Positions 14,982-24,845 of a DNA stretch of 64,000 bases are shown piece by piece; position 1 is the first letter of the stretch, and the number at the start of each line of letters is the position of its first letter. Below the pieces are notes generated by a model, which did no database searches, was not told the DNA's origin, and saw only the letters and a program-made list of their open reading frames with translations. A program made the translations under genes and the position numbers. Location: assembly GCF_003885105.1 (NCBI RefSeq), contig NZ_QWZQ01000005.1:1-64000 (forward strand). Reading direction: 5' to 3'. The DNA comes from Lactiplantibacillus garii. GTDB lineage: Bacteria > Bacillota > Bacilli > Lactobacillales > Lactobacillaceae.

Positions 14982-15383
14982 TTACAGGTGAATTTTAACG
15001 TTGACTGACGCTCCCAGTAACTTTGCGACCGGACAGCGTTGTTCCGCCAGGGCTAACCAGGCACTCGCCGTGGACTGATCCGCTTCGGGAATGGTCACCT
15101 GCGCGTCCAAAAAGAACTGGTAGCCAAACCGGTCGCGGGACATTTGGACGGTCGTCACGACCGTACTTTGGTGGGGCTGGTCATGCTCCCGTTCAATCGC
15201 TTCGAGCGTTGCGTTTAAACAGGTACTCAAAGCCAAACCTAAAAGCTGTTCCGGATTAGTCCCCGCCGCCGAACTTAACGGACTGGAGACGGCCACGCTC
15301 AAACCGTCGGGAACGTACGCCCGGCCCCGTAATCCATCCGCATTGATTGCCTTAGTCGTGTATAAAACTGGAAATTTTGCCAT
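14982..15383 (-). CDS. OsmC/Ohr-family peroxiredoxin
   Basis: The 133-aa protein has the OsmC fold. The two active-site cysteines are Cys in LALSTCLNATLEAIERE (near 57) and in LAEQRCPVAKLLG (near 118), spaced as in Ohr/OsmC enzymes that reduce organic hydroperoxides. They are cytoplasmic and usually dimeric. ATG 15383 is chosen because GGGGG lies 8 bases upstream; the longer frame begins within that site. It diverges from pepX. Confidence 0.85.
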   Translation of the reverse strand: MAKFPVLYTTKAINADGLRGRAYVPDGLSVAVSSPLSSAAGTNPEQLLGLALSTCLNATLEAIEREHDQPHQSTVVTTVQMSRDRFGYQFFLDAQVTIPEADQSTASAWLALAEQRCPVAKLLGASVNVKIHL

Positions 15384-15462
15384 CCGATTTACCCCCAACG
15401 TTAAGTTAATTATCTTTAGTTATCAAAGTAGCACAAACTTCACCAACTGTCCGCTAGAAACA

Positions 15463-15490
15463 TTGGCAGACTTGTAAATAGCGGTATAAT
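15463..15490 (+). promoter_or_regulatory. pepX promoter
   Basis: TTGGCA, a 16-base spacer and TATAAT, 35 bp upstream of the pepX start. Confidence 0.65.
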
Positions 15491-15524
15491 GTTAGGTAAA
15501 TTAAACTTTTAGAGGACGTTTGCC

Positions 15525-17966
15525 ATGATAAATAATCAATTTGCGATCGTACCGACCGATTCGGAAGCGGCTATCGCAGAACTCACTAAGATTCACTTCA
15601 TTACACCAAAAATGGAGGCACTGACGACGGTTCCCGCCGTTTACCGGGCCTTACTTGAAAAGAGCTTTCCAGAAGTTAAAACGGCCAGTGGTTTAAAACA
15701 TAAGTTTGCGAACTTAATGGCGACCAGCCAGCACGATTTAAACGAGTGGCTAACTAACGCCACCGTTGTTAACAACCAGGTCTTTTATAACGTGGGACTA
15801 CAATTACTCGGCTTCCTACCCGGCCAGGACTTTGACTTAGCCGACCCGCTGCTCGCGATGCGCGACATCCACCTGCCGATGGTTGGTGATAGCGCCTTTG
15901 ACCGCGAGGCACTCTACTACGCGTGGTACTTACTACTTAACACCCGCGGTAATAACGGCCAAACGTTAATTGAAGCCCTGACCGCCCGCGGCTTTTTCGT
16001 ACCGTTCTACCAACTGCCCAACGCCCAAAAACCGCTGTTTTTTAACGGTAAAGCCCAAGCGGTGTTCAATACGAACGATTTGATTCGCGACGTGGTGTAC
16101 GTGGAAGCCCCGCTGGACACTGACCATAACGGCCAGCGCGACCTGTTGAAGCTCGAAATTTTGCGCCCCGCCGAAACCGCCACCGGGCTCAAAGTACCGG
16201 TTCTGTACACCGCTAGCCCGTACAATCAGGGGATTAACGATCACGCCGGCGACGCCCAAATGCACAACGTTGACGTCCCGTTAACCGCCAAGGAACCGGA
16301 TCATAACACTTACGCCGACGTGGCCTACCACCCCCAACCGGCTGACCTGCCCGCGGCTCGGCCAGTCAAAGAAGTTAGCGCCGATGCCGAAGAAACCTTT
16401 GGCCGCGAAAAGTCTTACACCTTAAACGACTATTTCTTAGCCCGCGGGTTTGCCGTGGTTTACGCGGCTGGAATCGGTTCCGTCGACTCCGACGGGTTGG
16501 CGCCCACCGGCGACGTTGATGAGACAACGGCCACGGTCGCCATTATCGAGTGGCTGACCGGTAAACGCAACGCCTTTACCAACCGGGATGGCGACGTGGC
16601 CATCAAGGCTTGGTGGACTAACGGCGCGGTCGCCATGACCGGGCGCTCATACTTAGGGACCCTCGCCACCGCGGCCGCTACGACCGGAGTCGCCGGCTTA
16701 AAGACCATTATTTCCGAAGCCGCCATTTCAAGCTGGTACGACTACTACCGGGATAACGGCCTCGTCGTTGCACCGGACACTTTCCAGGGCGAAGACACCG
16801 ACGTATTAGCGGCCGAAGTCTTTTCACGCAGTCTCAAAGCCGGCGACGCCCACCGCATCCAGGCCCGCTTTGACGAAAAGCTGGCCGAGCTGACTAAGGA
16901 CCAGGACCGGACTACCGGGAGTTACAACCAATTCTGGGACGAACGGAACTACCTTAAAAACGTTGACAAGATCAAAGCCGACATCGTGATGGTCCACGGA
17001 CTAAACGACTGGAACGTCAAACCGCGCAACGTGGCCAACCTGTGGGATAAATTGCAGGACGTACCGGTCACTAAAAAGCTGATCCTGCACCAGGGACAAC
17101 ACATTTACATCAATAACTTGCAGTCCCTCGACTTTACCGACATGATGAACCTCTGGCTCAGTCACGAGCTTTACGACTTGGATAACCACGCCGACGCCCT
17201 GCTACCGAACGTCTTAGTTCAGGACAACACCGCCGCCGAAACGTGGCACGGTTATGATAATTGGTGGCAAGACACTGACCAGTCCCTCGACTTTAAGGTT
17301 CAATACAAGGAACTGGTTCCTGCCGACCACCAAGTTGACCAGCGGGCGGCCCACTTTACCGATAAGTTGCCGGATAAGCTGTTCGAGCACTACAAACAGG
17401 ACTTGAATGCCTGGCAGACCGACTTGTTGAGCGAATCCAAGACCAACCCGTTATACGACCACCGCTTACTCTTTAAGTCGTGGCAAGCGCCTAGCGACCA
17501 ATTACTAGTTGGCCGGCCGCACGTCCAGGGTTCGGTCGCCGTTAACAAGGACTTTGGAATGTTAAGCTTCATGCTGATCGACTTCGGCCAAGCTAAACGC
17601 CTGACCGTCAGTCCCCAAATGATCGCGGCTAAGGCCCTCGACCTTGGTTTCCACTGGCGCGAAGACGACTTAAAGGACTTCAAGCTAGCCCCAGCAACAC
17701 CGTTTAAGATGATCACGAAGGGCCACTTGAACTTACAAAACCGCCACCACCCGTGGCACGCAGAAGCCATCCAACCAAACGAGTTCTACAACTTTGAACT
17801 GGACCTGCAGCCCATTTTCCACCACCTCTTAAAAGGGCACCAAGTTGGACTGGTCATCTACGCGACCGACATGAAGATGACCGTCCGGGGAAATCAGGAC
17901 TTGCAGTACTCGTTGAACCTTAACGACATTCAACTGCACGTACCAGTTAAACCCATCAATAACTAA
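15525..17966 (+). CDS. pepX: Xaa-Pro dipeptidyl-peptidase PepX
   Basis: The 813-aa cytoplasmic serine peptidase (family S15) releases Xaa-Pro dipeptides from peptide N termini, a key step in using proline-rich milk or plant peptides. Visible are the N-terminal PepX helical domain, the alpha/beta-hydrolase core with nucleophile motif GRSYLGT (near 375), the Asp region HGLNDWNVKP (near 492), the His in HQGQHIY (near 525), and the C-terminal beta-sandwich. Length is normal for lactobacilli. ATG 15525 follows AGAGGA. It is monocistronic, with its own promoter and terminator. Confidence 0.95.
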   Translation: MINNQFAIVPTDSEAAIAELTKIHFITPKMEALTTVPAVYRALLEKSFPEVKTASGLKHKFANLMATSQHDLNEWLTNATVVNNQVFYNVGLQLLGFLPGQDFDLADPLLAMRDIHLPMVGDSAFDREALYYAWYLLLNTRGNNGQTLIEALTARGFFVPFYQLPNAQKPLFFNGKAQAVFNTNDLIRDVVYVEAPLDTDHNGQRDLLKLEILRPAETATGLKVPVLYTASPYNQGINDHAGDAQMHNVDVPLTAKEPDHNTYADVAYHPQPADLPAARPVKEVSADAEETFGREKSYTLNDYFLARGFAVVYAAGIGSVDSDGLAPTGDVDETTATVAIIEWLTGKRNAFTNRDGDVAIKAWWTNGAVAMTGRSYLGTLATAAATTGVAGLKTIISEAAISSWYDYYRDNGLVVAPDTFQGEDTDVLAAEVFSRSLKAGDAHRIQARFDEKLAELTKDQDRTTGSYNQFWDERNYLKNVDKIKADIVMVHGLNDWNVKPRNVANLWDKLQDVPVTKKLILHQGQHIYINNLQSLDFTDMMNLWLSHELYDLDNHADALLPNVLVQDNTAAETWHGYDNWWQDTDQSLDFKVQYKELVPADHQVDQRAAHFTDKLPDKLFEHYKQDLNAWQTDLLSESKTNPLYDHRLLFKSWQAPSDQLLVGRPHVQGSVAVNKDFGMLSFMLIDFGQAKRLTVSPQMIAAKALDLGFHWREDDLKDFKLAPATPFKMITKGHLNLQNRHHPWHAEAIQPNEFYNFELDLQPIFHHLLKGHQVGLVIYATDMKMTVRGNQDLQYSLNLNDIQLHVPVKPINN

Positions 17967-17977
17967 AATTGACCAAC

Positions 17978-18015
17978 AAAAAATGGTTGAGGAAAACTTC
18001 CTCAACCATTTTTTT
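17978..18015. terminator. Two-way terminator between pepX and the acyltransferase gene
   Basis: AATGGTTGAGG pairs with CCTCAACCATT, flanked by A and T runs; it touches the stop codon of the convergent gene. Confidence 0.9.
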
Positions 18016-19993
18016 AATTATTAACTTTAGCGATCTGCTTAGCAATTAAACTAGTCAGGTGCCGGTTTCCAGTGGGGTTCGGGTGCACGTTATCCGCCGC
18101 AAACCAACTGGATTGGTTCAACGACGCCTTGTGCCAGTCGACCACGTGAACGTTACTGTGCTTGGCCGCCGTCTTTTTGATCTGGGCGTTGACCTGGTTT
18201 TGCCAGCTTTGAGTTGGCACGTGGGCCGTGACCCAGAAAATCTGATGGTCCTTGCCAATCAAACTAACCAGTTGTTCCGCCTGCGCATTCGTAAACGCGC
18301 CGTTCGTCCCGATGTTCAACAAGACGTTGTGGGCTAACTGTCCCTGTTGCTTCAACGAGCTAATGATTCCGGGGACGTCGGACACTTGTCGACCAACTTT
18401 TCCTTGGACAACGGTTCCCGGAATAACTTGTTGTAAGTCGGACGAAACGTCCAGCAACACGGAATCGCCAACCGCCGTTAAACTGGTCGTTCCCATCGCT
18501 AACACGACTTGGGGCTTTAAGTTGTAGTCCTTAACGACCTGTTTTTGCTTGGGTGACAACTTCGCCATGGCCGCCTTAGTCTTCAACTGCTCAGTCTTGA
18601 CCTTTTCCGAAGCCGCGCTGGCCTTAGCAGCGGCCTTTTGACGTTTCAGGGCCGCCGCGTTCTTCTTGCTGGCGTTCTTCGAATTTTTATCAATGGTCTT
18701 TTGTAAATCGGTCTTCTGCGTTGCCGCGGCCTTGCTAGGCTGTTGAACAAACCCGACCGCCGTGATGACAAACAAGATAACCGTTAAACCGGTAATCGTC
18801 CCGGTCACCCGGTTAAACTTCGGCTGCCGCATAAATTCCCGTAAATCGACCAATAACCGACTGTAGTCGTAGTGGCGCATTGGGTTTTCGATGAACCGGT
18901 AACTTAACTCGGTAACTAGTAAGATCAGCGCAACTTCGATAAAACTGTTAATTAACGGGTGGTCCCCGATGTTTTGAACCTTCGTTTCGTAAAAGATCAT
19001 GACGGGGAACTGGTACAAGTAGATCCCGTAACTTCGCTGACCAATGTACGTAAACACGGGATTCGTCAACAAGCGGTTCATGTTACTTCCCGGGTGCGCA
19101 ACGGTCGCCACGAGAACGGCCGACAAGATCGTAAAGAGCAACATGCCGCCCCGGTACGTAAAGTCCGCGGTCCCGGCCATCTGAAAGAACATCCAGATGA
19201 GTGCAATCAGTGAAGCGCCGCCTAAAACGTCCAGTGTGATTCGATTACTACCGGCGATGTCCGGCGATAATTCGCGTGACGGCCAGATGAAAGCCAATCC
19301 AGAACCAATCAGGATGGCAAACATCCGGGTATCGGTCCCGTAATAAACCCGGTTAGTGTTGGCCGGATCGTACAATAACGCCATGGCTAACGCGGAAATC
19401 CCGGCCATGATCATCATGAACCAAAAAATTCGTGAACGTTTTTTAAAAACAATCATCAACAACCCAATAATTAGTGGCCAGAACAAGTAGTACTGTGCCT
19501 CAATCGACAGTGACCACAGGTGGGTAAAGGGGGATTCCCCGTTAAACCGGTCAAAATAACTTTGCCCGTGACCAATTTCAAACCAATTATAAACGTACAG
19601 TAGGTTGGTCACCACGGTCGCCCGAATGTTCGTTAGTAACGTCCGTTGAAATAGCGTGATGTACGCCGTCGTTGCTAGCAGCATTGTGACCAGTGCTGGG
19701 TAAAGCCGCCGCATTCGGTGTCCCAAAAATCGCCAAATACGCACGTGACCATACGTTAACCAGTCTTGTAATAAAATATCCGTAATTAAATATCCAGAAA
19801 CCACGAAGAAGATTGGTACCCCTAAGTAGCCTCCTTGCAACGACGCCGGCATTAAGTGATAGATGATGACACCGAGGACCGCCAACGTCCGAATGCCATC
19901 AAAGCCGGTAATGTAACGGCGGGGACGCATCCGGTGCCGATTCATCCTCGTCATCGTCCGGCTCATGTTAACTCTCCGCAAATTTTCACTCAT
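18014..19993 (-). CDS. Acyltransferase-3/SGNH O-acetyltransferase, OatA-like
   Basis: The 659-aa protein has an N-terminal acyltransferase-3 domain (about 25-385, 10 or more membrane segments, with ITGFDGIRTLAVLGVIIYH and the FVVSGYL segment). A Lys/Ala-rich linker (about 425-490) leads to an extracellular SGNH esterase-type domain with GDSVLLD (Ser), NIGTNG (Asn) and DNVHPN (Asp, His). This is the layout of OatA, which O-acetylates peptidoglycan sugars and gives lysozyme resistance. Other wall polymers are possible acceptors. ATG 19993 follows AAGGGG. Monocistronic. Confidence 0.88.
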   Translation of the reverse strand: MSENLRRVNMSRTMTRMNRHRMRPRRYITGFDGIRTLAVLGVIIYHLMPASLQGGYLGVPIFFVVSGYLITDILLQDWLTYGHVRIWRFLGHRMRRLYPALVTMLLATTAYITLFQRTLLTNIRATVVTNLLYVYNWFEIGHGQSYFDRFNGESPFTHLWSLSIEAQYYLFWPLIIGLLMIVFKKRSRIFWFMMIMAGISALAMALLYDPANTNRVYYGTDTRMFAILIGSGLAFIWPSRELSPDIAGSNRITLDVLGGASLIALIWMFFQMAGTADFTYRGGMLLFTILSAVLVATVAHPGSNMNRLLTNPVFTYIGQRSYGIYLYQFPVMIFYETKVQNIGDHPLINSFIEVALILLVTELSYRFIENPMRHYDYSRLLVDLREFMRQPKFNRVTGTITGLTVILFVITAVGFVQQPSKAAATQKTDLQKTIDKNSKNASKKNAAALKRQKAAAKASAASEKVKTEQLKTKAAMAKLSPKQKQVVKDYNLKPQVVLAMGTTSLTAVGDSVLLDVSSDLQQVIPGTVVQGKVGRQVSDVPGIISSLKQQGQLAHNVLLNIGTNGAFTNAQAEQLVSLIGKDHQIFWVTAHVPTQSWQNQVNAQIKKTAAKHSNVHVVDWHKASLNQSSWFAADNVHPNPTGNRHLTSLIAKQIAKVNN

Positions 19994-20172
19994 TTTATAA
20001 TTACCCCTTGAATTGTTTCTTTTGTATCTACCAAACCCGCTAGTATCCCAATACTTCTACTATAGTCTGTAAACGACCGTATTGACCAGCATAATTAAAA
20101 CTTCTTTAATTATTTTTATTAACCGCTTTATTTATTAGGCTATTTAAGTATCTACCTAACGAGACATTGTCG

Positions 20173-20190
20173 GGGCGCTACGTAGCGCCC
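20173..20190. promoter_or_regulatory. 18-bp perfect palindrome in the oatA-birA gap
   Basis: GGGCGCTACGTAGCGCCC stands out in AT-rich surroundings. It is not followed by a T run on either strand, so its role is unknown. The rest of 19994-20326 shows nothing else. Confidence 0.35.
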
Positions 20191-20326
20191 ACTAAAATCT
20201 CCCGTTTTTCAGTACAAACCGGTAAACGATTGAACCAGTTGGTGTTCACTTTAAATTCAAGGGTTAGTTGCCTCAATTTACAAGCCCCACGGTACTAAAT
20301 CACCTAGTCATTAAACCTTTAACTCG

Positions 20327-21316
20327 TTAGCCATGGTATTGGCCGGTCAATAAATTGACCTTCGTGATCTCACCACTGCTAAATTCTTGGACCCGGCCAT
20401 CCGTTAGTTGTACGACCAGCGCGCCCGTTTGAGCAATGTCTAACACGACCCCGTCGTAGGTCCGCGCCCCGCTCTTCAAGGATACCCGCTGATTAATGAC
20501 CATTGATAATTGCCGGTAAAGGGGCATAAAATCCCCACTCCGATAACTCGGATAACGCTCAAAAAAGGTCCGCAATAATTGCCGGATGACCTGATTACGG
20601 GTCACCTTCGTTGGATGAGCCAACACGGCACCGGCTTTCGACTGAAGCGGTGACGGAAAGGCCGCGGTGGTCAGGTTGATCCCAATCCCGACGACCACCG
20701 TTGAAATTTGCCCCGTTTCCAAGTTTGTGATGCCTTCCGACATAATACCCACCACTTTATGGTGGTTCACTAAGACGTCGTTGACCCACTTTAGTTCTAC
20801 GGGTACATCGAATAATTGCCGGAGCGTTTGAGCAACAACCACCGCGGTACTGGTCGTTAACAACCCCGCATCCAACGGCTGGTCAGTGGTGACCGGTAGT
20901 CCGATGCTTAAATAGATTCCCGTTTCTCCGGGTGAATAAAACGTTCGTCCCGAGCGTCCGTACCCCGCCGTTTGGGAGTCCGCCACCACGACGACCGGTT
21001 CCGTTAACGGGGTCCGCGTCGCCATTCGCTTTAAATAAGCGTTGGTAGAGTCAACGGACGGGAGCACGATTAGCTGCACGGCTGGCGTGATATCCAGCCC
21101 ATTTTGAATGCCAGCGACGCTGAGTTGATTGTTCTCCACGTAGCGGTAACCGCGTCCGTGGCGACTTTCAATCGAGTACCCCGCCGTTTGTAGCCCCTGG
21201 ACCATTTTCCAAATCGCCGTGCGACTAATATTGAGTTCGTCAGCCAACCGGTCCCCGGAACAGTATTCCGGAGCGTTAGCCATTAATAACCGTAGCACTT
21301 CGGTCTGGTTAGCCAT
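20327..21316 (-). CDS. birA: Biotin-protein ligase / biotin repressor BirA
   Basis: The 329-aa bifunctional protein has an N-terminal winged helix (about 1-62), a central ligase domain with the biotinyl-AMP loop region GYGRSGRTFYSPGETGIYLS (residues 126-145) and KWVNDVLVNHHKVVGI, and a C-terminal SH3-like domain. It attaches biotin to carboxylase carriers and, with the HTH present, represses biotin genes. A 10+14+10 palindrome just upstream matches the BirA operator layout, implying autoregulation. ATG 21316 follows AAGGTGA. Confidence 0.92.
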   Translation of the reverse strand: MANQTEVLRLLMANAPEYCSGDRLADELNISRTAIWKMVQGLQTAGYSIESRHGRGYRYVENNQLSVAGIQNGLDITPAVQLIVLPSVDSTNAYLKRMATRTPLTEPVVVVADSQTAGYGRSGRTFYSPGETGIYLSIGLPVTTDQPLDAGLLTTSTAVVVAQTLRQLFDVPVELKWVNDVLVNHHKVVGIMSEGITNLETGQISTVVVGIGINLTTAAFPSPLQSKAGAVLAHPTKVTRNQVIRQLLRTFFERYPSYRSGDFMPLYRQLSMVINQRVSLKSGARTYDGVVLDIAQTGALVVQLTDGRVQEFSSGEITKVNLLTGQYHG

Positions 21317-21337
21317 GCAAATCTCACCTTTTCCTCA

Positions 21338-21371
21338 TTAGTTAACCCATTATTTCATATTGGTTAACTAA
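21338..21371. promoter_or_regulatory. Probable BirA operator
   Basis: Perfect 10-bp arms TTAGTTAACC and GGTTAACTAA are separated by 14 bp and lie 22 bp upstream of birA. The arm sequence and spacing agree with Firmicute BirA boxes. Confidence 0.8.
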
Positions 21372-21621
21372 CCGCAATTGAATAGAAAAAATGTAATATT
21401 ACAATTTACTGCGGGTGTCAGTTTAGTCATTTTTCCAGAAATGAAAGCGTTTGTCAAGCCACAATTAAACGGTGGGCAGTGCCCTACCCCGTTCGTTTAA
21501 TCGCTCTAACGCTTGAATGAGCTAATTGGTCTGGTTTGTGTCCCGTCTTAAAATCAATTCGTTAATACCTTGAATCCTAGTTATCTATTATCCCGCAGAT
21601 TTAGCCGTGATGCTAGGGGCT

Positions 21622-21651
21622 TTGACCGTTGCGCGCTAACAGTGGTAAGAT
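21622..21651 (+). promoter_or_regulatory. pepI promoter
   Basis: TTGACC, an 18-base spacer and TAAGAT, about 34 bp upstream of the start codon. The remaining 21372-21621 has no gene; a half-conserved cre-like motif lies near 21442. Confidence 0.55.
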
Positions 21652-21684
21652 AATGGTTAAAATCTTTAGAAATAAGGTGATCAT

Positions 21685-22590
21685 TTGAAACAGGGAACGA
21701 CGATCATCACGCTGGATAACGGCTACCATTTATGGACCAATACCCAGGGTGAAGGTGACATCCAATTGCTTTGCTTACACGGTGGTCCCGGTGGTAATCA
21801 CGAGTACTGGGAAAACTTTGGTGCCGAATTAGCCGACCTCGGCGTTCAGGTATCCATGTATGATCAATTAGGATCGTGGTATTCCGACCAACCCGACTAT
21901 TCTGATCCCGAAATTGCTAAAAAGTACTTGACCTACGACTACTTCCTCGATGAAGTTGAAGAAGTTCGTCAAAAGTTAGGCCTCGACAATTTCTACTTGA
22001 TCGGTCAGTCATGGGGCGGTGCTTTGACCATGATGTACGCCTTAAAGTACGGTCAACACCTCAAGGGTGCCATCATTTCCAGCATGGTTGACAATATTGA
22101 CGAATACGTGACCCACGTCAACAAGGTTCGTGAAGACGCCCTGCCCGCCGACGCCGTTGCTTACATGAAGCAAAAGGAAGCGGAAGGCAACTGGGACGAC
22201 CCGCAGTACCAGAAGTACGTTGACGTCTTAAACGCCGGCTACGTGGATCGTAAACAACCAACGGCGATCCGTCACCTCATTGATACGACCGCTAAGCCCG
22301 TTTACAACGCCTTTCAAGGTGATAACGAATTCGTGATCACCGGTAAATTGAAAGACTGGGACGTACGTGACCAGATCCACAACATCAAAGTGCCCACGTT
22401 ATTGACCTTTGGTGAGCACGAAACGATGCCGCTGGACTCCGCTCGGCGGATGGCCCGCGACATTCCTAATTCCCGCTTAGTGACCACGCCAAACGGTGGC
22501 CACCACCACATGATTGACAACGCACCGGTTTACTTCGACCACCTGAAACAATTCATCAAGGACGTCGAAGACGGGAGCTTTAACAAATAA
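21685..22590 (+). CDS. pepI: Proline iminopeptidase
   Basis: The 301-aa alpha/beta-hydrolase (family S33) removes N-terminal proline from short peptides. Motifs are the oxyanion stretch HGGPGGNHEYW (near 30), nucleophile elbow GQSWGG (near 107), the acidic residue region FGEHETMPLD, and the catalytic His in GGHHHMID (near 276). Start is TTG 21685 after AAGGTGA. With pepX 4 kb away it fits proline-peptide use. It has its own promoter and terminator. Confidence 0.92.
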   Translation: MKQGTTIITLDNGYHLWTNTQGEGDIQLLCLHGGPGGNHEYWENFGAELADLGVQVSMYDQLGSWYSDQPDYSDPEIAKKYLTYDYFLDEVEEVRQKLGLDNFYLIGQSWGGALTMMYALKYGQHLKGAIISSMVDNIDEYVTHVNKVREDALPADAVAYMKQKEAEGNWDDPQYQKYVDVLNAGYVDRKQPTAIRHLIDTTAKPVYNAFQGDNEFVITGKLKDWDVRDQIHNIKVPTLLTFGEHETMPLDSARRMARDIPNSRLVTTPNGGHHHMIDNAPVYFDHLKQFIKDVEDGSFNK

Positions 22591-22603
22591 CCAATCACAA
22601 TAC

Positions 22604-22636
22604 AAACGGTGTTTTCTTCGGAAAGCACCGTTTTTT
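22604..22636 (+). terminator. pepI terminator
   Basis: ACGGTG and CACCGT form the stem, followed by six T. Confidence 0.75.
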
Positions 22637-22712
22637 GGTACAAAAAATGGCCACCAACGCGCCTTGGTTCGTCGGTGACCGTTTTGTTTAAATTTTACTT
22701 GTTTCCATATAA

Positions 22713-24473
22713 TTAAAGGTTATCGCCGGTCGCCCGTAAAAGTTCACCCAGGGACGGCTGCTGTTGAACGTCAATGTGGTTGGCCTGCGCGTACTCGTCA
22801 ACCGTTACTTGCCCGTATAACTGTGGATCAAGCGGCATGAAGGCCGTCCCAATCGGATCGTCCTGCTTAATAACGGCGTTTACGACGATCGGCCGTTTAT
22901 TTCCACCGGCCTGTAATTGTTTGATCTGGTCAAACACGTCTTCCACGTCCTGATTGTTCTTGACGGTAAACCCAATACCACCTAACCCTTCGGCAACTTT
23001 AGCCCAGTCAGCATCGGTCAAATCAACCCCGTAGAGGTGCTGCTTGGTATCAACCTGTTCACGGTAAATGAACCCGAATCGCCGGTTGCTAAAGACCACG
23101 TTGATCACGGGTAACTCGTAGCGCGCTTCCGTAATGAGGTCCGGCGCAACCATCGCAAAGCCCCCGTCACCCGAAAACGACCAGGCCTGCGCGTCGGGAA
23201 CACTCAACGCCCCTGCTAAACCGGCTGGCAAGCCAAAACCCATCGTGGCAAACAAACCCGACAGTGCAAACTTTTGTTGGCGATCCATTGGTAACCCCCG
23301 CACGGCCCATTCCGAAACGTTCCCGGTATCGACCCCGTAAGTATCCTTCGGACCAACCATGCTGGCGACCTTGGCCATAACGGCTTCGGGCGCCAACCCG
23401 TCACCATCGTCTTCGGCCCGGGTCTTTAACCAGGCATCCCAGTTCTGCTTGTTTGTCCGGTTAGCCTTAAGCCAGGCGGTTTCCGGCAAACTTTCACCGG
23501 TCGCAACCATGTCCGTTAAGTACGACTTAGCGTCACTAATAACGGCGTAGTCGATTGGAACCATCTTACCAATATCGTACGGGCGATCATTGACCTGCAC
23601 AATTTTAACGTTTTTCGGCCAAAAACCGGCAAACGGAAATTCGGAACCTAAAAAGAAAATCAAGTCTGCGTGTTGTAGGGCTTCAAACCCCGACTTGGTT
23701 CCTAACCGACCGAACGTCCCAATGGCGTTAGGATGGTTGGTTGGCATGACACCGGTCGCGGGTACGGTGTTCATGACCGGCACGTTGAAAGTTTCACTGA
23801 ACTTAACTAGTTCGTCCCGGGCACCCAGTAATCCCCGCCCCGCGTATACTAACGGGTGTTTCGCTGCTTTGAGCAACTTCAAGGTTGCGGTAATGGCTTG
23901 CGGATCAATCGTTTGCTTAAAAGTATTCGCAACGGTGTTCGGTGTTTTGACCGGTTCGTAATCAATTTCTTTAGCGGATAAATCTTCCGGAATAATAACA
24001 ACGGCCGGCCCCTTCTTTTCATACGCCTCACGAATCGCCTGATTAACCACGTATGGTAACTGTTCCGCGGTTGTCGCGGTACGGTTATACACCGCCACGT
24101 CGGCAAACATCGGCGTTTCGTCCATTTCTTGAAAATAGTTCGTATTCATGGTTGGCTGGGGAACCTGACCAACTAACGCCAGAACCGGCACGTGATCCAT
24201 CTTGGCATCGTACAGACCGTTGAACAAGTGGGTCGCGCCGGGACCGGCCGAACCAAATGAGACCCCGATCGTGCCATTGAACTTCGCGTCGGCCGCCGCG
24301 GCTAACGCGCCGACTTCTTCGTGACGAACCTGAATATATTTCATCCGGTCCTTTTCCAGGTACAGTCCTTCCACGGTATGGTTGATCGACCCACCCGGAA
24401 TGCCGTAGAGGTGGTCAACACCCCACGCTTCCAACACCTTTACCAGCGCTTGTCCTGCTATCATCTTCGTCAT
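22713..24473 (-). CDS. pox: Pyruvate oxidase (ThDP/FAD)
   Basis: The 586-aa enzyme converts pyruvate, phosphate and O2 to acetyl phosphate, CO2 and H2O2. It has the three-domain layout: Pyr domain with the catalytic Glu in RHEEVGALAAAADAKF (near 50), central FAD domain, and PP domain with the ThDP motif beginning GDGGFAMVAPDLITEA (near 425). Acetolactate synthase is less likely given GQVPQPTMNTNYFQEMDE and the length. ATG 24473 follows GGAAGG. A cre-like sequence overlaps the -10 box, consistent with the known repression of pox genes by glucose. Confidence 0.93.
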   Translation of the reverse strand: MTKMIAGQALVKVLEAWGVDHLYGIPGGSINHTVEGLYLEKDRMKYIQVRHEEVGALAAAADAKFNGTIGVSFGSAGPGATHLFNGLYDAKMDHVPVLALVGQVPQPTMNTNYFQEMDETPMFADVAVYNRTATTAEQLPYVVNQAIREAYEKKGPAVVIIPEDLSAKEIDYEPVKTPNTVANTFKQTIDPQAITATLKLLKAAKHPLVYAGRGLLGARDELVKFSETFNVPVMNTVPATGVMPTNHPNAIGTFGRLGTKSGFEALQHADLIFFLGSEFPFAGFWPKNVKIVQVNDRPYDIGKMVPIDYAVISDAKSYLTDMVATGESLPETAWLKANRTNKQNWDAWLKTRAEDDGDGLAPEAVMAKVASMVGPKDTYGVDTGNVSEWAVRGLPMDRQQKFALSGLFATMGFGLPAGLAGALSVPDAQAWSFSGDGGFAMVAPDLITEARYELPVINVVFSNRRFGFIYREQVDTKQHLYGVDLTDADWAKVAEGLGGIGFTVKNNQDVEDVFDQIKQLQAGGNKRPIVVNAVIKQDDPIGTAFMPLDPQLYGQVTVDEYAQANHIDVQQQPSLGELLRATGDNL

Positions 24474-24535
24474 ATCACTCGCGTCCTTCCGTTACCAGGT
24501 AGTTGATTAGCTATCCGAATTAATTTAACAAGGGC

Positions 24536-24565
24536 ATTATAAACCGCTTTCAAGAGTAAACTCAA
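24536..24565 (-). promoter_or_regulatory. pox promoter with imperfect cre
   Basis: On the minus strand TTGAGT (24565-24560) and TATAAT (24541-24536) are 18 bases apart. TGAAAGCGGTTTAT between them has the strong left half and centre of a cre, but mismatches the last two fixed positions. Confidence 0.55.
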
Positions 24566-24649
24566 GCAATAAGACTTACTTTTTGTAAGTGGATTTTGAA
24601 ATTACTTATGATGACCATTTGTAGGTATCGGATTGCGCAGATGGTCTTT

Positions 24650-24845
24650 AAGCTAGTGTGAGTACCCGCCTTCCGCTCGGCGCTGACTGAGCTGGAGCGT
24701 GGTGGGCACGAGTTGAAGCCCGCGCCGGTCTCCAACCTCGGCCTTTGACATAACGGTCGAAAAAACCGACCGTAAGTCAAATTTCACCACTGAGCCCATC
24801 AGCGCGGTCGCTCCCGGCTTAAACTGGTCGTTGGCGCCACGACGG
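24650..24845 (+). repeat. Dispersed structured repeat, family A, copy 3
   Basis: A more divergent copy. Its core closes with GCGCTGA/TCAGCGC, where copies 1-2 have GCGTGGA/TCCACGC. The inner arm is TTTGAC/GTCAAA with ACGGTCG/CGACCGT, where copy 2 has TTTCAC/GTGAAA and CGGG/CCCG. These are paired substitutions that keep the stems. No family B copy accompanies it; 24846-25151 shows nothing else. Confidence 0.75.

Noticed and set aside
21441-21455. cre-like TGAAAGCGTTTGTC between birA and pepI
   Set aside because: Only the left half and centre match; it is far from both promoters.
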